From Gorsachius magnificus (taxonomy: Eukaryota; Chordata; Aves; Pelecaniformes; Ardeidae): a stretch of 64,000 nucleotides of DNA. A program made the position numbers and the translations under genes. Positions 26,471 through 39,387 of this stretch are shown here, one piece after another; the first letter of the stretch is position 1, and every line of letters starts with the position of its first letter. The notes below the pieces were generated by a model, which was not told the DNA's origin, searched no databases, and saw only the letters and a list, made by a program, of their open reading frames with translations. Where the stretch lies: the NCBI GenBank assembly GCA_034008185.1, contig CM067081.1:66392054-66456053 (forward strand), given 5' to 3'.

Positions 26471-27600
26471 AATGCATCTTTGTACTTTGACCAGTTCAAA
26501 TCCTGGCACCTGTTGAAACTAAAACTGTGCAGGGAAAAAATCCTGCTGCTAATAGAGACGTCGGAAACAAAACGGAGAGCTGTCAGAGAAGAATGCAGAG
26601 GAGGCCTGATGCATAACCCCCCTGCCAGGAGGAAACGTACCTGGGAGCAACAGGAAACTGATAAGCTCCTTTCTCCTCGGTGACAGAGCAAAGCTTGCAG
26701 GTCTGAACCAGGAGCAATCACCGGTATTCACCGTGCGGCACTGAGCCACGCTCTGTGGCAGGGAATGCTCTCAAACTGATCACGTTCCTCCTTTGGGCAT
26801 TCCTCCATTCCTCGCTGCTCTTTGTCCATACTCGGCAGGTTTCTCATTTATAATTAATATTTTCATAAATAATGCAGTCAGAAAAGCATGGATTTGAGGT
26901 AAATGGCCAAGTCTGTCCTTTCTGGCCAGTATCAGCTAGTCTCTACCTACACAAGACTACCATGAAGGGTTAGAGGCAAGCTTTATTTGCTCAGAATAAA
27001 CTAAAACTGAATGTGAAGGTGGCTTCCTTTTGCTTTGGATTTGGTTTTTGTATCTACCACCTGCAAGCTTTATGTCCTCAACAACATGATGTTGAAGACA
27101 TCGAATGTTGAGTGACATCAGCCTGTCAATCTTTATTCTTGCTGCACTGATTTTTAGTGCTAAACCCATTATTTTTAAGAGAGAACCGTAGCTGTGAAAA
27201 AAGCATTATAACAGATTTTCAGGGGTTCTGGAAACTGTAGGCAGGATAAATATTTGTGGGGCATAAAGGAGAGAGTGGTTTAAAAACAGCTGTTATAAGC
27301 AATTCTATATTTATTTCATAACTACTGTAGTATATGCACAAAATATTATATACTGTGTATTATATATAGAAATAGAAATAAAATATAGCATATATTAAAA
27401 TTGTAGGTAAATAAACTATAAACTATATACAACATATGGACACAAATATATTTTTTTTATATATATACACAACAGTCTTATTCTTTGTCTGAATGTTTGG
27501 TGCCTCTCTGGAACCTCCTAACCAATTGTAATACTAATGCCTACAAATTTCTATGCTTGGTACCCTAGACACAATTCAAAATAATCACGTGGCCTAAGTT
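26471..27600. other. Non-coding stretch ending in A+T low-complexity sequence
   Basis: Unremarkable to about 27300, then an A+T-rich low-complexity tract (about 27301-27475) rich in TATATA-type words. No gene seen. Confidence 0.5.
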
Positions 27601-27700
27601 AACAGTGTTATCCCCATTTATCAAATGATAAAGCTGGGCCATAAGGTTAGATATTAACACAGGGCATCTGTGGTTTAGCACTGGATTCAAAGACACCTTC
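27601..27700 (-). mobile_element. MIR-type SINE relic
   Basis: The given strand shows the inverted core of a MIR/CORE-SINE. It runs 'gttatccccattta', then a 'gataaagctgggccataaggtta' block corresponding to the gaggaaactgaggc-agaggtta core, then 'acacagggcatctgtggtttagcactggattcaa', which corresponds to the acacagct-agt-ggcagagccgggattcaa box-B side. MIR is an ancient tRNA-derived SINE and is only sparsely detectable in birds. Confidence 0.7.
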
Positions 27701-28520
27701 AAAACCATCAGATCTAATTCCCTGTTCTCATCATTAAGCACGTTGCAGATTTTATTTCATGAACTGATCTGTTTCGGTTTTGAAAGTGATTGGGATTTTT
27801 TGCCCACACAGCTCCTTTGGAAGACCTACAGCTCTGATGTTTGCAAGTGTTTTCTAATTTCTAGTCTAACTGTATTCCTAGCTAGTTTACAGCCTTTTAT
27901 TCTTATGTCAATAATGTTCTTTAGTTAAATACTTTTCCTCTTCTCTGATGCTTATTCTCTTGACATATCTGTAGAGCACAATAATTCCCTCTCTCAACCT
28001 TTGTTTTCTTTGGCTAAACAAACGGAGCTCTTCATTTCCTCTTGCAAAATAGATTGTCCTTTCCCCTAATTACTGTAGAAAACCTTCTCTGTAGCTACTA
28101 AAACTTGAATTCACCCCATTTAAACATAGATTTTTTATCATAGAAGTATCTTGTTCAACAACATTCATAATTTCCATCTCTACTGGAAACACATAACCTA
28201 ATAGCTAGAATAACGTTTGTCTTTTTTTCTGGGCTGTATCATAATGGTGCCTTAGAGGCTTTCTATACTACCCTCCCTCCTACATCTTTCTACCTAAGTG
28301 GTATTACATCATCTCTGCTTCTAACAGGTCTGACTCCTTGCTATAACATCTGGTTATGAGTAGGTATTGTGTGCATTGTCTTGCACTTTTCCAGTTAGAC
28401 TTCATCCCATTCCTAGGAGTTAATCTGATTTGTTCTGTAAACTATCACGTAAGCTTTCTCCCCAACACTGGTTCCACACACTTTTGTGTCAATAAATATC
28501 CATTATCTCCAAGTCTTCCT
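27701..28520 (-). mobile_element. Ancient CR1-like LINE relic, ORF2 3' half
   Basis: Decayed inverted CR1 ORF2. On the given strand the landmarks are: 'tagctagtttacagccttttattcttatgtc' near 27880-27910; 'ctcttgacatatctgtagagcacaataattccctctc' near 27955-27995; 'ggctaaacaaacggagctcttc' at 28012; and 'attgtcttgcacttttccagttagacttcatcccatt' near 28375-28412. These are the antisense order of the carboxy-terminal ORF2 segment followed by the thumb region. No frame survives. It begins directly next to the MIR relic. The left edge and exact subfamily are uncertain. Confidence 0.72.
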
Positions 28521-31499
28521 TGAAAGACTTTCCTGAAAGCCATACTGAGAGTTCAAGCTACTCTTCAAAGAGTATCCCGCGTGGTCTTCTGTTGAGCCAT
28601 CCCTCACCCTCCAGTACAGCAGGCTTTTCCTTCTCTGCTTCTCTTACCCCTGTCACTGCCTTAGGAGCAACATCCCTCTCAGTTCTCAGTTCTCCCTGAT
28701 TTGATAGCTGGAGCCAGCGCCAGTGCTTACCTTCCTGACTGCTGAACATTAAAAAGGGGTAAGAGAAGCAGAGAAAGGAGCTAATAAATAAACGCATAGA
28801 GAAGCACTCTGACTAATCTGCTGATAGGGGTTTGCACCCTCAGTTGTGTGGCCATCTTCTTGGTCAAACTGGATGCTCATCTTGTGTCCACAAATGTCCA
28901 CCATTTGTGTTCCTGGACTGAACTGCCTTTCCAGCTGAGTGTATTCCCTTTGCAGACCTGTCAGATTTTGACAACTGCTGTGAACTTCTGATTTTGAAAT
29001 AGTGCTGGCTTTAGCCCCTTTCTAACATGCTTCATGATCTAGGATAATAGTCCTTTAAGATGGGTACAGAACTCCTTCAGGTTTGTTTTAATCTTTGTTC
29101 TTTAATGTCTCCTCTCTGGACCAAATAAGTACACTGCATCTTGGGGTGATAAATGTTTCAAAGGTGCTCAGGCTTCCCACAGCTATACAGAAAATCTGGA
29201 ATGACTATTCCAGAATTACTATTTCTACTACATTCTTTTTCATACTTTCTTCTGCATATTTCTTAATGGCTGCCATCTCAGTGCCTAGATAGAATCCCTC
29301 TCTGTCCACTCAAAGATGTGAAGAAGCTTGTTTAGCTTCGTGTGATGGAAACCATTCTGGACATCATACCAGTGAGTACTTGTGCAATGCATTAACCACA
29401 TCACAGATCCTCCATCACTGAAGAAGGCGCTGCCTTGCTTGCAGTGACCAGGTCTGCATGTCAGTAGTCTCAGAGGATTCACATGGGAAGCCTATATCAA
29501 ACAAGCCTTGTCTTCCTGGTATATTCTTTTTTCAGGTATTTCTTATCTTGGACTGCTGAACAAGGACAGCACTGCCTGCTCTCCTTCCTTCCATAGAAGA
29601 AGGTATATTGTGATCAAATCCATGGAGCCTGCTGCTTTAATAACCTGCTGTGAGTGCAAAACTATAGAAACTACAGTTTACAACTGGGTGGGAAATTATG
29701 AATTCCAGGAGGTCTCATGTTCCCTGGGTTGCATACAAGCACTCTTCTGTTGTTCATTAGAATTAATACTTTTTCCTTGTACATCAGCAACGTGAGATCA
29801 CATTTTTCTAGTCTCATATTTCTGGGATAACACTGCAGCTAACTCCACAATTTACCTGGATTCAAACTGGTGTTTGACATAACAGAATACCTGCAAATTT
29901 GCAGCCTTCTTCTAAAGCATTCTGTCTTCAGTATCTAATTAGATATCTTTTTCTTCATCCACAGCTCCTAGTTTATTGTAAAAAAAAAAAACAAGCAAAC
30001 AAGCAGGCCCAGTGTTTCAAATGCTATTCCTGCTGAGCATGGCTGTCTCACTTTTTACCTTCTCCCCTCTTGTGATGATAAAACACCTGTACCTTCTTTT
30101 TCTCAATCTCATCCTTCATATCCAGTTCCATACACAGAAATTATCTCTGCTTCCTGGCTTCTGCAAGAATTTAAGTCTGTAATTTCCAGTGGTTTAAGTC
30201 CTTCCATACTCTGAAGTATGCTTTCTTCTTTGCTGTAAAAGTCCTAGTGGATGAGGCAACCTAATGGACACCCAGGCAGCATCCCCAGAATGGTGATTGC
30301 CAGATCTAGACCTACTTCACCTCCTTCTTTTTAATGCTGCACCCACTCATGCTTTACATGGGCAATGTCAGCCATACACCAGTCGGTACCAGTCAGCCAT
30401 ACCAAGGCAGTGGTATCTTGACATATTCATGGGTAGCCACCCTTGCTTTGGACATCCAGCACAGGTTAAGTCCAGCAGCTCTGCTTTCTTTAGCCTCTTT
30501 CTTTGTGTTGTTTCCCATTTATCTGTCTGAGCTGCTGGGAGCTCTAGAACAGTCTGTATTACATAGCAGGCTTCATTAATATAGTAAAGATGCAAAATGA
30601 TTAATGGAAGTTGAAAAGTCAGAGCTTCTGCATGGCTTATCCTTGTCATTACCAAAGGGAAGGCACTGAGGGACAACCATGCTTACCATGGACTTAGAAG
30701 GACTCTATCTCTGGGTCCAAAGGGCAGCTGTTTGCTGATCAGCATGGCCTTCGACTTGGCTGGAGCCATTCTGATAGAGCCTCTACTATGTCCTAACTGC
30801 ACTGGACTCACCTAGCCAGAGCAAAGAAAAAGGAGGAGTCTCTTGTGCTGTCAGCAAGCTTAGAATCCACTGTTTGGCCCTTTGGATCCTAACATAAAAA
30901 TGGATCATGAGGCAGCAGTGAGAAGGATTAAAGCATTGGCCATCTTGGTGGGATCACTTGCTTCCATGCAGAGATGTCAAATGCTCACAGGTCAGACGTC
31001 TAGCATTTTATACCCAGGAGACTTCAGAAAGCAATTAAGATTCAAGCCCCACAGACTCCAATCAGTCCTTGTTTAACTTCAGTTCCATGCCAGAGTAATT
31101 TCACTGAAATCAGGTGAATTACTTCAGTATTATGTTGCATGAGCAACTCCATCACTTTAAATAGAATTACACTGGCATAAAAGTGGTGTAACGTGGGTGA
31201 CATGAATCAGGCCTCGTGTTTGCAGCAGCCTTGAATGCACCAGTATTGAGAGGACCTTTGGAGCTGGGCCCAAAGCACTCACAAAGGGAGCTCCTGCTGT
31301 TATTCCAACCCATAGGCAGTTCCCCGAACAAAGACCAATTATCTGAGCTTTGTGTGAAGGGGGTAGGGGACATGCACCAATATTCATAAATTAGGCAAGC
31401 CTGGTGTTTACTAAAGTGGAGGGCCTTCATTCCAATTAAAGTCTGTCTTCATTCCTTCTGTGAATTCTTAATTTCCTTTCCTTGTGATATTTGTCGGGT
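28521..31499. other. Non-coding stretch, no gene seen
   Basis: Mixed composition. Parts of 28840-29480 have a LINE-like feel but I could not align them to any family. There is an 11-A run near 29979-29989. Frames up to about 100 codons lack recognisable domains. Confidence 0.45.
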
Positions 31500-31650
31500 T
31501 TCATCCGTATATTATGGTGTACTTCACAGATGAGATGAAATATCATCATTCCCCATTTACAGATAGGGAAACTAAGGCATAAAAAAGAGAAATTACTTGC
31601 CCAAGAGAATAGCCCCAAGGTCACTTGCTACCTAAGGTGGGGCTTTGCCC
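31500..31650 (-). mobile_element. MIR-type SINE relic
   Basis: Inverted MIR core, better preserved than the copy at 27.6 kb. The landmarks are 'atcattccccatttacagatagggaaactaaggc', then 'agagaaattacttgcccaag', then 'ccaaggtcacttgctacctaaggtgggg'. The CORE-SINE order (cccatttacagat-gaggaaactgaggc-ttacttgcccaaggtcac) is unmistakable. It is a very old insertion shared in principle with other amniotes. Confidence 0.85.
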
Positions 31651-31768
31651 ACACGCTGCCTCCTATTAACAATTCTGCTCACTTCTTCCAGTGGTGTGCA
31701 ATAAAAAGAATGGAAATCAGACTTTTTCAAAGGCTTTCTTGTACCACACCTTAAAAAGAGCTGCTGCA

Positions 31769-31806
31769 TTTTTTTTTTTCTGAAAAAAAAAAAAAAAAAA
31801 AAAAAA
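31769..31806. repeat. T11-CTG-A24 palindromic homopolymer pair
   Basis: Eleven T, then CTG, then twenty-four A. The T and A runs can pair as an 11-bp hairpin with a tiny loop. This is likely an assembly-sensitive or length-variable site. Confidence 0.95.
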
Positions 31807-33185
31807 CCCGAATTGCTATAATATTACCAAACCACTTAAGAACGCTTTGAACCTATATGTTAGAATGTAAAGGATTCAGACAGAAAATTATAAAACATTT
31901 AAAATAGTTTGGTTTATATGAAAAGGCCAATTAAAGAGAGAGAAAACTTCAGAAAGAATTTTGATAATATCATTATATACAGTATAATAACAAGAACATT
32001 ATAAGTTGTAAATGTCATGTCATTACCCATTGTAATTATCTGATTACATTCACTTACATTAACTTTGTAATTAGATGTAATTTCACACTTATCAAGTAAA
32101 ATCATTTTTAACATGCATGGCAATACAGCTCCATCTTTCTTTTTGCCCCTGGCTTGATCCCTGACAACAGGAGGATGGAGAAGTTCTAAGCAAGCGGTTC
32201 TTCCTCAGGACAGCAACAGGAATGTCTGTTCCCACACAGGAGGAAAAAAACTATTTTATCTACTCATTTTGGACAGAAGGATGGGGACCTTGAGAACTAA
32301 CCGATGGAGAGCAGAGGTAAATGATCCCGTGAAACAAGAAAAAAAGAAAAATTAAAGTAGAGCAGATAAGTCATTTTAATACAAGGCTAAGCCTGCATTA
32401 CATCATCTAGTGAAAAGACAAATTTTATTTATTAATGTACTATTTAGAGAATGTAAAACTACGTTTAAAGGAATAGTACCAACTTTCAGCTATAGTCCTA
32501 AATTCCCTTGATTCTTTGTCTTTCCTCACAAACTTTCATGACTGCTTTTCTTCTTTCCTGAAGGTACCCCATCACTATACCAAAAGCCCCTCAGTCAGAG
32601 CAGTGCCTGTGCAGGTACAGTGGTGCAGGGGTTAAGTACAGCTGTACTGAGTCAGCCTGAAGGACCCTCAGATCCAGGACCCTGCCTTCAACAGTGACTG
32701 TCTTCCTGAAGTTCTTACCCTTTGCCCTTTCCACTCATTCCCTCCCTCTCAGAGACCCACCAAGTTCCCAAGACCACCTCATCACCTCCTCCTGGCCCCA
32801 GCCAAGCTGGCCTTTCACACCATCAGCAGGAGGAGTTTTGAGAGGGACCAGTATCTGTTCCCTTTTTCTATGATGCCTCTGGGCAAGGCAGCATCCATTG
32901 GCACCTCACACACATCCAGGGAGCAGTGGGAGCTGTGGGGGTGCTCAACACCCCCCATAGCTCCCCAGCTGCACACTTTTGATCCTGTGATCTTCACCCA
33001 CCCCTTCCCTTTTCTCATCTGCCATTCCCACTGTTTTCTCCTTGTTTTGCTTTCCCTGCAGCCCTTTCTTCCTAAGGCCAGGACAACGTACCCAGGGCCC
33101 ATGCCCTCACACCTCTCAGAAATCACACACTCAGGGATACCCTGAGACAGAAGAGGGATCCTCAAATGTCATTCCTTTTGACAAA
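31807..33185. other. Non-coding stretch, no gene seen
   Basis: A+T-rich to about 32500, then a pyrimidine- and C-rich part (32550-33160) with overlapping open frames on both strands (91 and 116 codons). Overlapping open frames in C-rich sequence are expected by chance. Confidence 0.5.
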
Positions 33186-33560
33186 CCATTCTCTCATGAT
33201 CTTGTCTAATCCTTGAAGCCAAGGACCTTTTGCATAACCACATCTTCTGGCAGTGCATCCCACTCTTTCCCTCTACTGTGCGAAAATGAATTTTCTTCTT
33301 GCTTACTTTGAATTGATTCCTCCTGGTTCTTGTATAAAGAGCAATGAAGAAGAATAATCTTCTGTTCAGCTTCCATATAAACCTCTCAATCATCTCTTTC
33401 TGAAGCAAAAGAGCTGTAGGTCTATTTAACCTCTCCTTGTACAGAGCCACACTCCTATCATCCTTGTCCACCTTCTGTCTCTTTCCTACTCCTACGAGAT
33501 CCTTTGGTAAAGCAGTTCTTTGCTGCTCATACATTGCACTAAGGCAGTTCTGCCTCTTCA
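33186..33560 (-). mobile_element. Ancient CR1-like LINE relic, ORF2 carboxy-terminal part
   Basis: On the given strand the order is: 'cacatcttctggcagtgcatcccactc' near 33240; 'attgattcctcctggttct' (33313); 'aacctctcaatcatctcttt' (33380); 'gctgtaggtctatttaacctctccttgta' (33413-33441); and 'tcctatcatccttgtccac' (33453). This is the antisense layout of a LINE ORF2 carboxy-terminus (lightly conserved in CR1/L3-like elements), with '...LFSLEKRR...' logic when reversed. A 180-codon minus-strand frame overlaps it, but the coding pattern inside is not host-like. Family assignment is tentative. Confidence 0.5.
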
Positions 33561-35639
33561 TTTGGCTTCCCCACTCACTTCTCTCACCTCTTGAGATCTG
33601 CCTCTCAAGGGAAGTGCTGGAGTGCAAAGTCCTTAGTCCTGGAATCTCCTGGGAGACCGTCATACAGTTCGAGCTCAGCCACGATGACCGTGGCTGGCCA
33701 AGTCTAAACACTTTGCAGATGCCAGTCTCAGTGAAAGACCAGAGACCAGAGTCCGTTTCTCACCCCCAGGTGGAATCTCAGGAGTTTGAGGCAACCCAGA
33801 TGTCTGCCTCACCTCTGCACTCAGCAGAGTTCCCCCCCTTTATCCAAGCAATGCAAGGAAGCAGAGACTAAACATAGACACAGACCAAACCCTTTATTAC
33901 AGTGAGATGATTTCTAGAGAAAAATTGTAGGAAAAATCATGGCAAGACAGTTTACCTTTGAAGCTAACACCTTGCAACAATATTAAAAAGTGGAAAACTA
34001 TGTGGCAAATTTATTTTAAACTCCAGATAATAAATTCCCTTCAGTTAGAGAAACTTCTTCACTTAAGTGAGCCACCTGGGAATTTGCCAAGTGTTAACTG
34101 TCTTTCAAAGTTAGAAGGGGACGTGATTTGGGCTGCCCACAGGGGAGACCTGGAGAGAGCTCGAGACATGGCCAGATCTTGTCACCTAATGGCACCTTTC
34201 CCTCTACCTTTGCGCCTATCCATCCACTGCTCTCTGTGATTTTATAACCACTAGTTCTTCCTTGGCATAGCTGTTTTCCAATCCCACTCCATCTAAAGAT
34301 TAGGGAAGCTGTTGGGGATGCTGTAGGCTGAGTCTCATTATATTGCAGGAAAAAAAATCTCTTTATAGGGCTCCAGCCTAAAGCAATTACGCAGAGCTTT
34401 AAACTTATACATCTGAATTGTCTCAACAAAGTAGGCAAAACAACAAAATACCTAAAGTAAACCACACACTTCAGTGGTTTGGTAGTGCAAATCTATAGCC
34501 TGTGTAGGCTGATGATACCAGCTAATGTGTCTATTTGCAAGAAATTTGTCAACATGCTGGTCTAGAAGCCTTTTCATTCTTTTTTCAAATGAAATTGAAA
34601 TGCACTGATTGTTTAGATGAATCATTTCCCTCTCCTTGTTTTGGATTACACATTCTTTTTTTTTTTCTCACCTCACATCTTCCTTGCTCTTGATGGCAAA
34701 GCTAACGTCAGAGCAGACAGAACTAGTCCAAGATTTCCCTAAGTGATATTTCTGAAGCAGAGCAGGTGCAGATGAGGAAAAAGGATCAGCCAATTTTTAA
34801 GAAGTCAGATGGCATTGTGCAGCAAACAGAAGGCAAAGGGCTGATTTCAAAGCACAAAATCAGGTCCTTTTATTTATGCAGAATGCACCAATTCACAGAA
34901 TTTGAAATGGCTGGTTACATAAACGTATACATTTGATCGTAGTTTAATTTTCCATCAGCTGCAATACCTAAATCAGGAGAACTGTGAACACAGCATACAG
35001 GTTGATTCATTTCAGAAGAGTCACCTGGAGAGTTCTTACATGGAAGATATGGGAGATGTAGCTTATATTATCTGGGGAGAAATCTTATCATGAACTTTAT
35101 TCTTAGAGCATTGTCTCTAGCTGCAGGGATAAAAAAAAAAAGATACTAAGCAATTTTGTCATAAGCATTTTTTACATATTTTGCCTTCAGTTGAGTTCTC
35201 TGTCTCCCTGTAAATTTAGTAAAGTACACAAAAATGAGAAACTAGTTCATCATACTTCTTTTGTAGTAGCTGTCCTATGAGATCTATGAAAAAGCAGGCT
35301 TGCTAAAATGAAAATGTCAATAACAGTGAAACATCAAGCTTGTAGCTTCTCCGAGACTCTATAGAGTGGTTTCACAGATATCTCATGTTTAAATTATTGT
35401 ATCAGTGAGTTCACTCAAAGATCTAAAATTGCTCCAAATTTTCACACAATCCTTTACTCGTCAGTACTGATCAGGCAACACCAATTAAATACCAACTAAA
35501 AATTTTGAAAGCTTTTTTTGACAAAATGACCAGCTTTTGAAAAGAATGCCTTTCTACTTCTGCATTGCTCACCAAAATGCTATGAATGTACAGAAAACCA
35601 GCTTAGCTGCATATACATATGTGTGAATACATGGGAGTA
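33561..35639. other. Non-coding stretch, no gene seen
   Basis: Unique, mostly A+T-rich sequence. The 144-codon plus frame at 33437-33871 overlaps the LINE relic and has no known domain. No RNA gene seen. Confidence 0.5.
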
Positions 35640-36040
35640 AACTTCTAATTAACTCCCCAAGGCGTAATTACACTCAGAAAACATAGTGATAAGTAGACGA
35701 AGATAGCTACATGTCCTAAAAAGCTGCTGTAAATGGAAAAGTTGTAATTTTATCCAAATGACCATAAGATTCACTTCCACAAGTTATATCAAAGTAGAAT
35801 GATAAAATGAGGACTAGATATTAGAGAGGACATCCTATCACGGTGATGTCAACGGCAAAGCTACTGCCATCTTCCATGGAGCCAGGGCCTCACGTAGGAT
35901 TTAATAACTTGTTTGTTCTAATTATTTGTGGAAATTTTTTAAGTGACAAAAAAGAAGATAATTGCACAACTTTCTAGTCTTTCCCTTCTGGTGTTAATTC
36001 CCAGTGTTAAGACAATTATACTCCGAGGAAGGATATGGTT
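35640..36040. promoter_or_regulatory. Candidate conserved enhancer-like element
   Basis: Three TAATTA cores (35646-35651, 35665-35670, 35919-35924) in about 280 bp of non-repetitive sequence, with a 'gatgtcaacggc' CRE-like word near 35845. Enhancer function is inferred from motif clustering. Confidence 0.32.
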
Positions 36041-39000
36041 TCTGCTGACTAATTCCTATGGTTAAAATGGAGCTGCAGTGCAAGCGGCATCAGCCGGGCC
36101 CCTTTACACCAAACCCCATCTCTAGAACAACTTGACACAGAATAAACTGGAACCATGCAATCAGCCCAGCCTCCCACATCTCTCGGGCAGCTCCTGGTGA
36201 GCAGAATCTGCCTTTACCAGCTGCCAGAGAGGTCTTCTCAAACACCACTTGCTCCAGTAGTCCCACCTCTGCCAGCTCCCCCACCTGGTGGATGCTTCAT
36301 CCATGCATTATATCTGAAAGCAATTTCCCCAAGCCAGTGGCATTTCTTCAGTATAACACCATGGGAGGTTGTGCCTAACCCTTACAGAGATAAGCTAAAA
36401 GAGCGCTACTGGTGGCATTGCTGTGAATTCTCTGCCACACATAGCTGCAGATTTATTGCCCAACTTGTACTTACTATTATAGTCATTCCTACCTGCAGAG
36501 AGAGGGGATGTAAAGTCCTATCCCTAAGATAATGCTGGAGCAGTCGGAGGAGCAGAGAGAGAAAGCTCTATAGTCGGAACCAGTAATGACAGTGATAACA
36601 ATTTCACTGTTCAGCAGACCACATACGCACACACATATTTAAACTCCAATCTTATGACAATTTTCTTGATGACAAAAGGTTACCAAAACGTCCCACTGAT
36701 CCAAATGTATTTTTCTTCTCATATAGTGGGTGCCACCTTCATCAAAAGAAGTTCTTTTCATTTTTCTTCTCCTTTTCCTTATGGCAAGCCAAGGAAGGCT
36801 CCTGTTTGGTTTTCACTGTCTCTGTGATTTGCTTCCCTCCATCACTCGGTAAGCCCCAAAGAGATTGGCAGGGCTGACAATTTTACTGCCAGTTTCCTTC
36901 TGCAGCTTCAAGGGAGGCCTCCTTAACATTCCCAGTTCCAATCTCAGGATGAGCTGTTCAGGGATGAGCAGTGTGGGAGTTAGGCATGTTCCTACCTGTC
37001 AATCCCATGAGTTTTTTGGCAGCAACAATCCCTGGCAAAATCAGAGATTATTGCATGCATGGGGAAAACCTACAAAAGCCAGCATTCAGCAGAGAATTCA
37101 CTTTCTTAACTTCCAAAAAGAAGCTGGCAGTGAGCCTTCTGCTTCAGTAAACTGTTCCAATTTCTCATCTGAAGATTTAAATACTGGCAAGCTTAAAATA
37201 CATTAAATATAGTGTGCACATTCACACACACACTCACATAATGTCTTCACACAGAGATGCGAGAGCACTTCTAGCAAAAATACTGCTTTTCACTTCGTTC
37301 TGACATTTTTTTAATAGGCCAAGTCAGGCATTCGCCCCCTTTGACTATCTATCATTTCAGGAGCAGAAATTAAATGTTAGCAGAGGAGGGCCAGTATCCA
37401 GAAGAGGAATCACCACCTCAGAACAATATTAATTCAGTCTTCCCCAAGTCCAAGGATGTTCTCTCACGCAGACATAATATCATCCTAGTGCTTAAGAGTT
37501 AGTCAAGATCTGGGCAGGAAAGAGAAGAAACTACCTCATAGAGGGGTTTCCTCTGGCAACCCATTTCCATTCCCATTAGCAGTTTCTAAACTGACTCAGC
37601 ACCAACAGCTTTTGCAGCGGTATCACATGCCTTCTTCTATTCCAGCTCTTGGAGACATGAGATTATCTGAGAATCTCATTTTACCTTATAATAAGAAAAA
37701 AAAAGAAGTAGAAATATAAGAAATCAAAAATAACATTCAAAAAGGACAATTTTAGCCTGGTAAAGCCACTCTCCTTCAGCTTGCTTTAGAGACTTCCAGA
37801 GATCACAGCCTAATTTTAGTTTCCAATAGGAAAACTTTATGAATTTCCCTGGGTTTTCAGCTGTCTGATGTACAAAACAGGCAAACCAGTGGGAAAGGAA
37901 AGACGATAAAAAAGCACTTTATGCTCAATATTTATCTTTCACAATGAACAGCAAAATGTTTTTTCTATTGTATTTCAATCAGATTTTGATCACTAACAAG
38001 TATTTAAAATGGGTATCTTATTTTAAAATTCACGGTGGTAGTAGCAAACTAATTCTTTCAGGCATATCTTTCTTTTTCTGTTTAAAAATAAATAATATTG
38101 GCATTTTCTGCTTCGACAGTGCAATCTTTCTCATATTTTAGAGACATGTCAACAAGCAAAAGCTGCACTTAAATATTTTAGCATTCAGCACAATACCATA
38201 ACCGGTGCAAGATACACTTGTCACTACTCCGAAAAATGCACGTGCATAGGGAGTTCGTAAATACACGCGGCAGCACTTCCCAGGTGCTACCTAAATGACA
38301 CATCATTCAGTTTTTGCTACAAAAAAGGTAAATACATTTCAGCTTGAAGTAAATTGGTAAGTTGATTGCTGTCCTTTCCTCCCTGCTCTGTTCCTTGCTC
38401 TTTCCTTCTCAGGAAAAAAAAAAAAACACCCAACAACTTCAAACTTTATATTTTTACTGTGGGGACAGAGTCCAAATGAGAACCCAAGTGAAAGCTGTGA
38501 GCTTTGCAGGAGAAAGGGAAAAATTAACAGCAGGACATAACCTTCAAATGGAAATTAAAAACTGCAAGTTTTTATGCAATGCCTATTTCCCTTCACAGGA
38601 TCTCCTGAGGACTGTCTTCCATAGTAAATCCCAGGGACTGCCTGGATACCATGTTGGTAGACATTTTTTTGAGAACCACAGCTCCATACACAGCTATACC
38701 TTTCTGCCCGCTATACTCGGCCCTGCTGAAAGGTGCACATACAACCAGTTATAGAGCAGAGGCGACTCCACCTTACGATTTACAGCAAAACCTTTCTGCA
38801 TTGCTTTGTCAGCATAAAATACTCATGAAATAGATATCATTTCCTCTCATTTGAAGATTACTTTACTCTGCAAGCGGCAGGCAGATGCCATCAACAAATG
38901 AGCATCTGTCTATTAAAGGAGGAAAGGGTCTGGATTTGTCGGTACAAGAAGGCAATTCTGTTATGAACTAAAGGAGGAACTGACCTAACTCCGTCAAATG

Positions 39001-39096
39001 ACATTCAGTGATGGTTCCTGGGCAGAAAGCAGTCTGCTGCCTAAACAGCAATTACAAGGCCGTACTGGAGATGGTGTTGGAGATGATAACCCAGAA
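36041..39096. other. Non-coding stretch, no gene seen
   Basis: Unique sequence, C-rich at 36100-36300 and A+T-rich after 37700. Frames of 113-130 codons at 36155, 36865 and 38362 have no recognised domain or paired splice sites. Confidence 0.5.
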
Positions 39097-39387
39097 TGAA
39101 TCATAGAATAAAATCATACAATCATATAGGTTGAAAAAAATCTTTAAGATGATCGAGTCCAACAATTAACCAAGCACTGCCAAGTCCACCACTAAACCAT
39201 GTCCCTAAGCACCTCGTCTGCCCGTCTTTTAAATACCTCCAGGGATGGGGACTCAACCACTTCCCTGGGCAGCCCGTTCCAATGCTTAACAACCGTTTTG
39301 GCCAAAAAATTTTTACTAATGTCCAACCTAAACCTGCCCTGGCACAACTTGAGGCCATTTCCCCTCATCCTATGAGTCACCAGACGG
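39097..39387 (-). mobile_element. CR1 LINE 3' end, young avian type
   Basis: Inverted CR1 3' fragment of about 290 bp. The left edge carries the reversed octamer tail (AATCATAGAATAAAATCATA) and the reversed '3' ggtcttttccaacct' signature. Inside, the minus frame reads [11 protein letters not shown], then [20 protein letters not shown] and DEVLRDMV, the ORF2 carboxy-terminus. It ends at a poly(A)-like tract at 39389. The coding end is readable on the minus strand over 39192-39385. A 5'-truncated, inactive insertion. Confidence 0.95.

Noticed and set aside
28840..29480. Further ancient LINE sequence
   Set aside because: LINE-like feel but no ordered landmark blocks could be aligned.
33169..33711. 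180-codon minus-strand open frame
   Set aside because: It overlaps an ancient LINE relic and contains no host domain; the open frame is explained by chance and LINE remnants.
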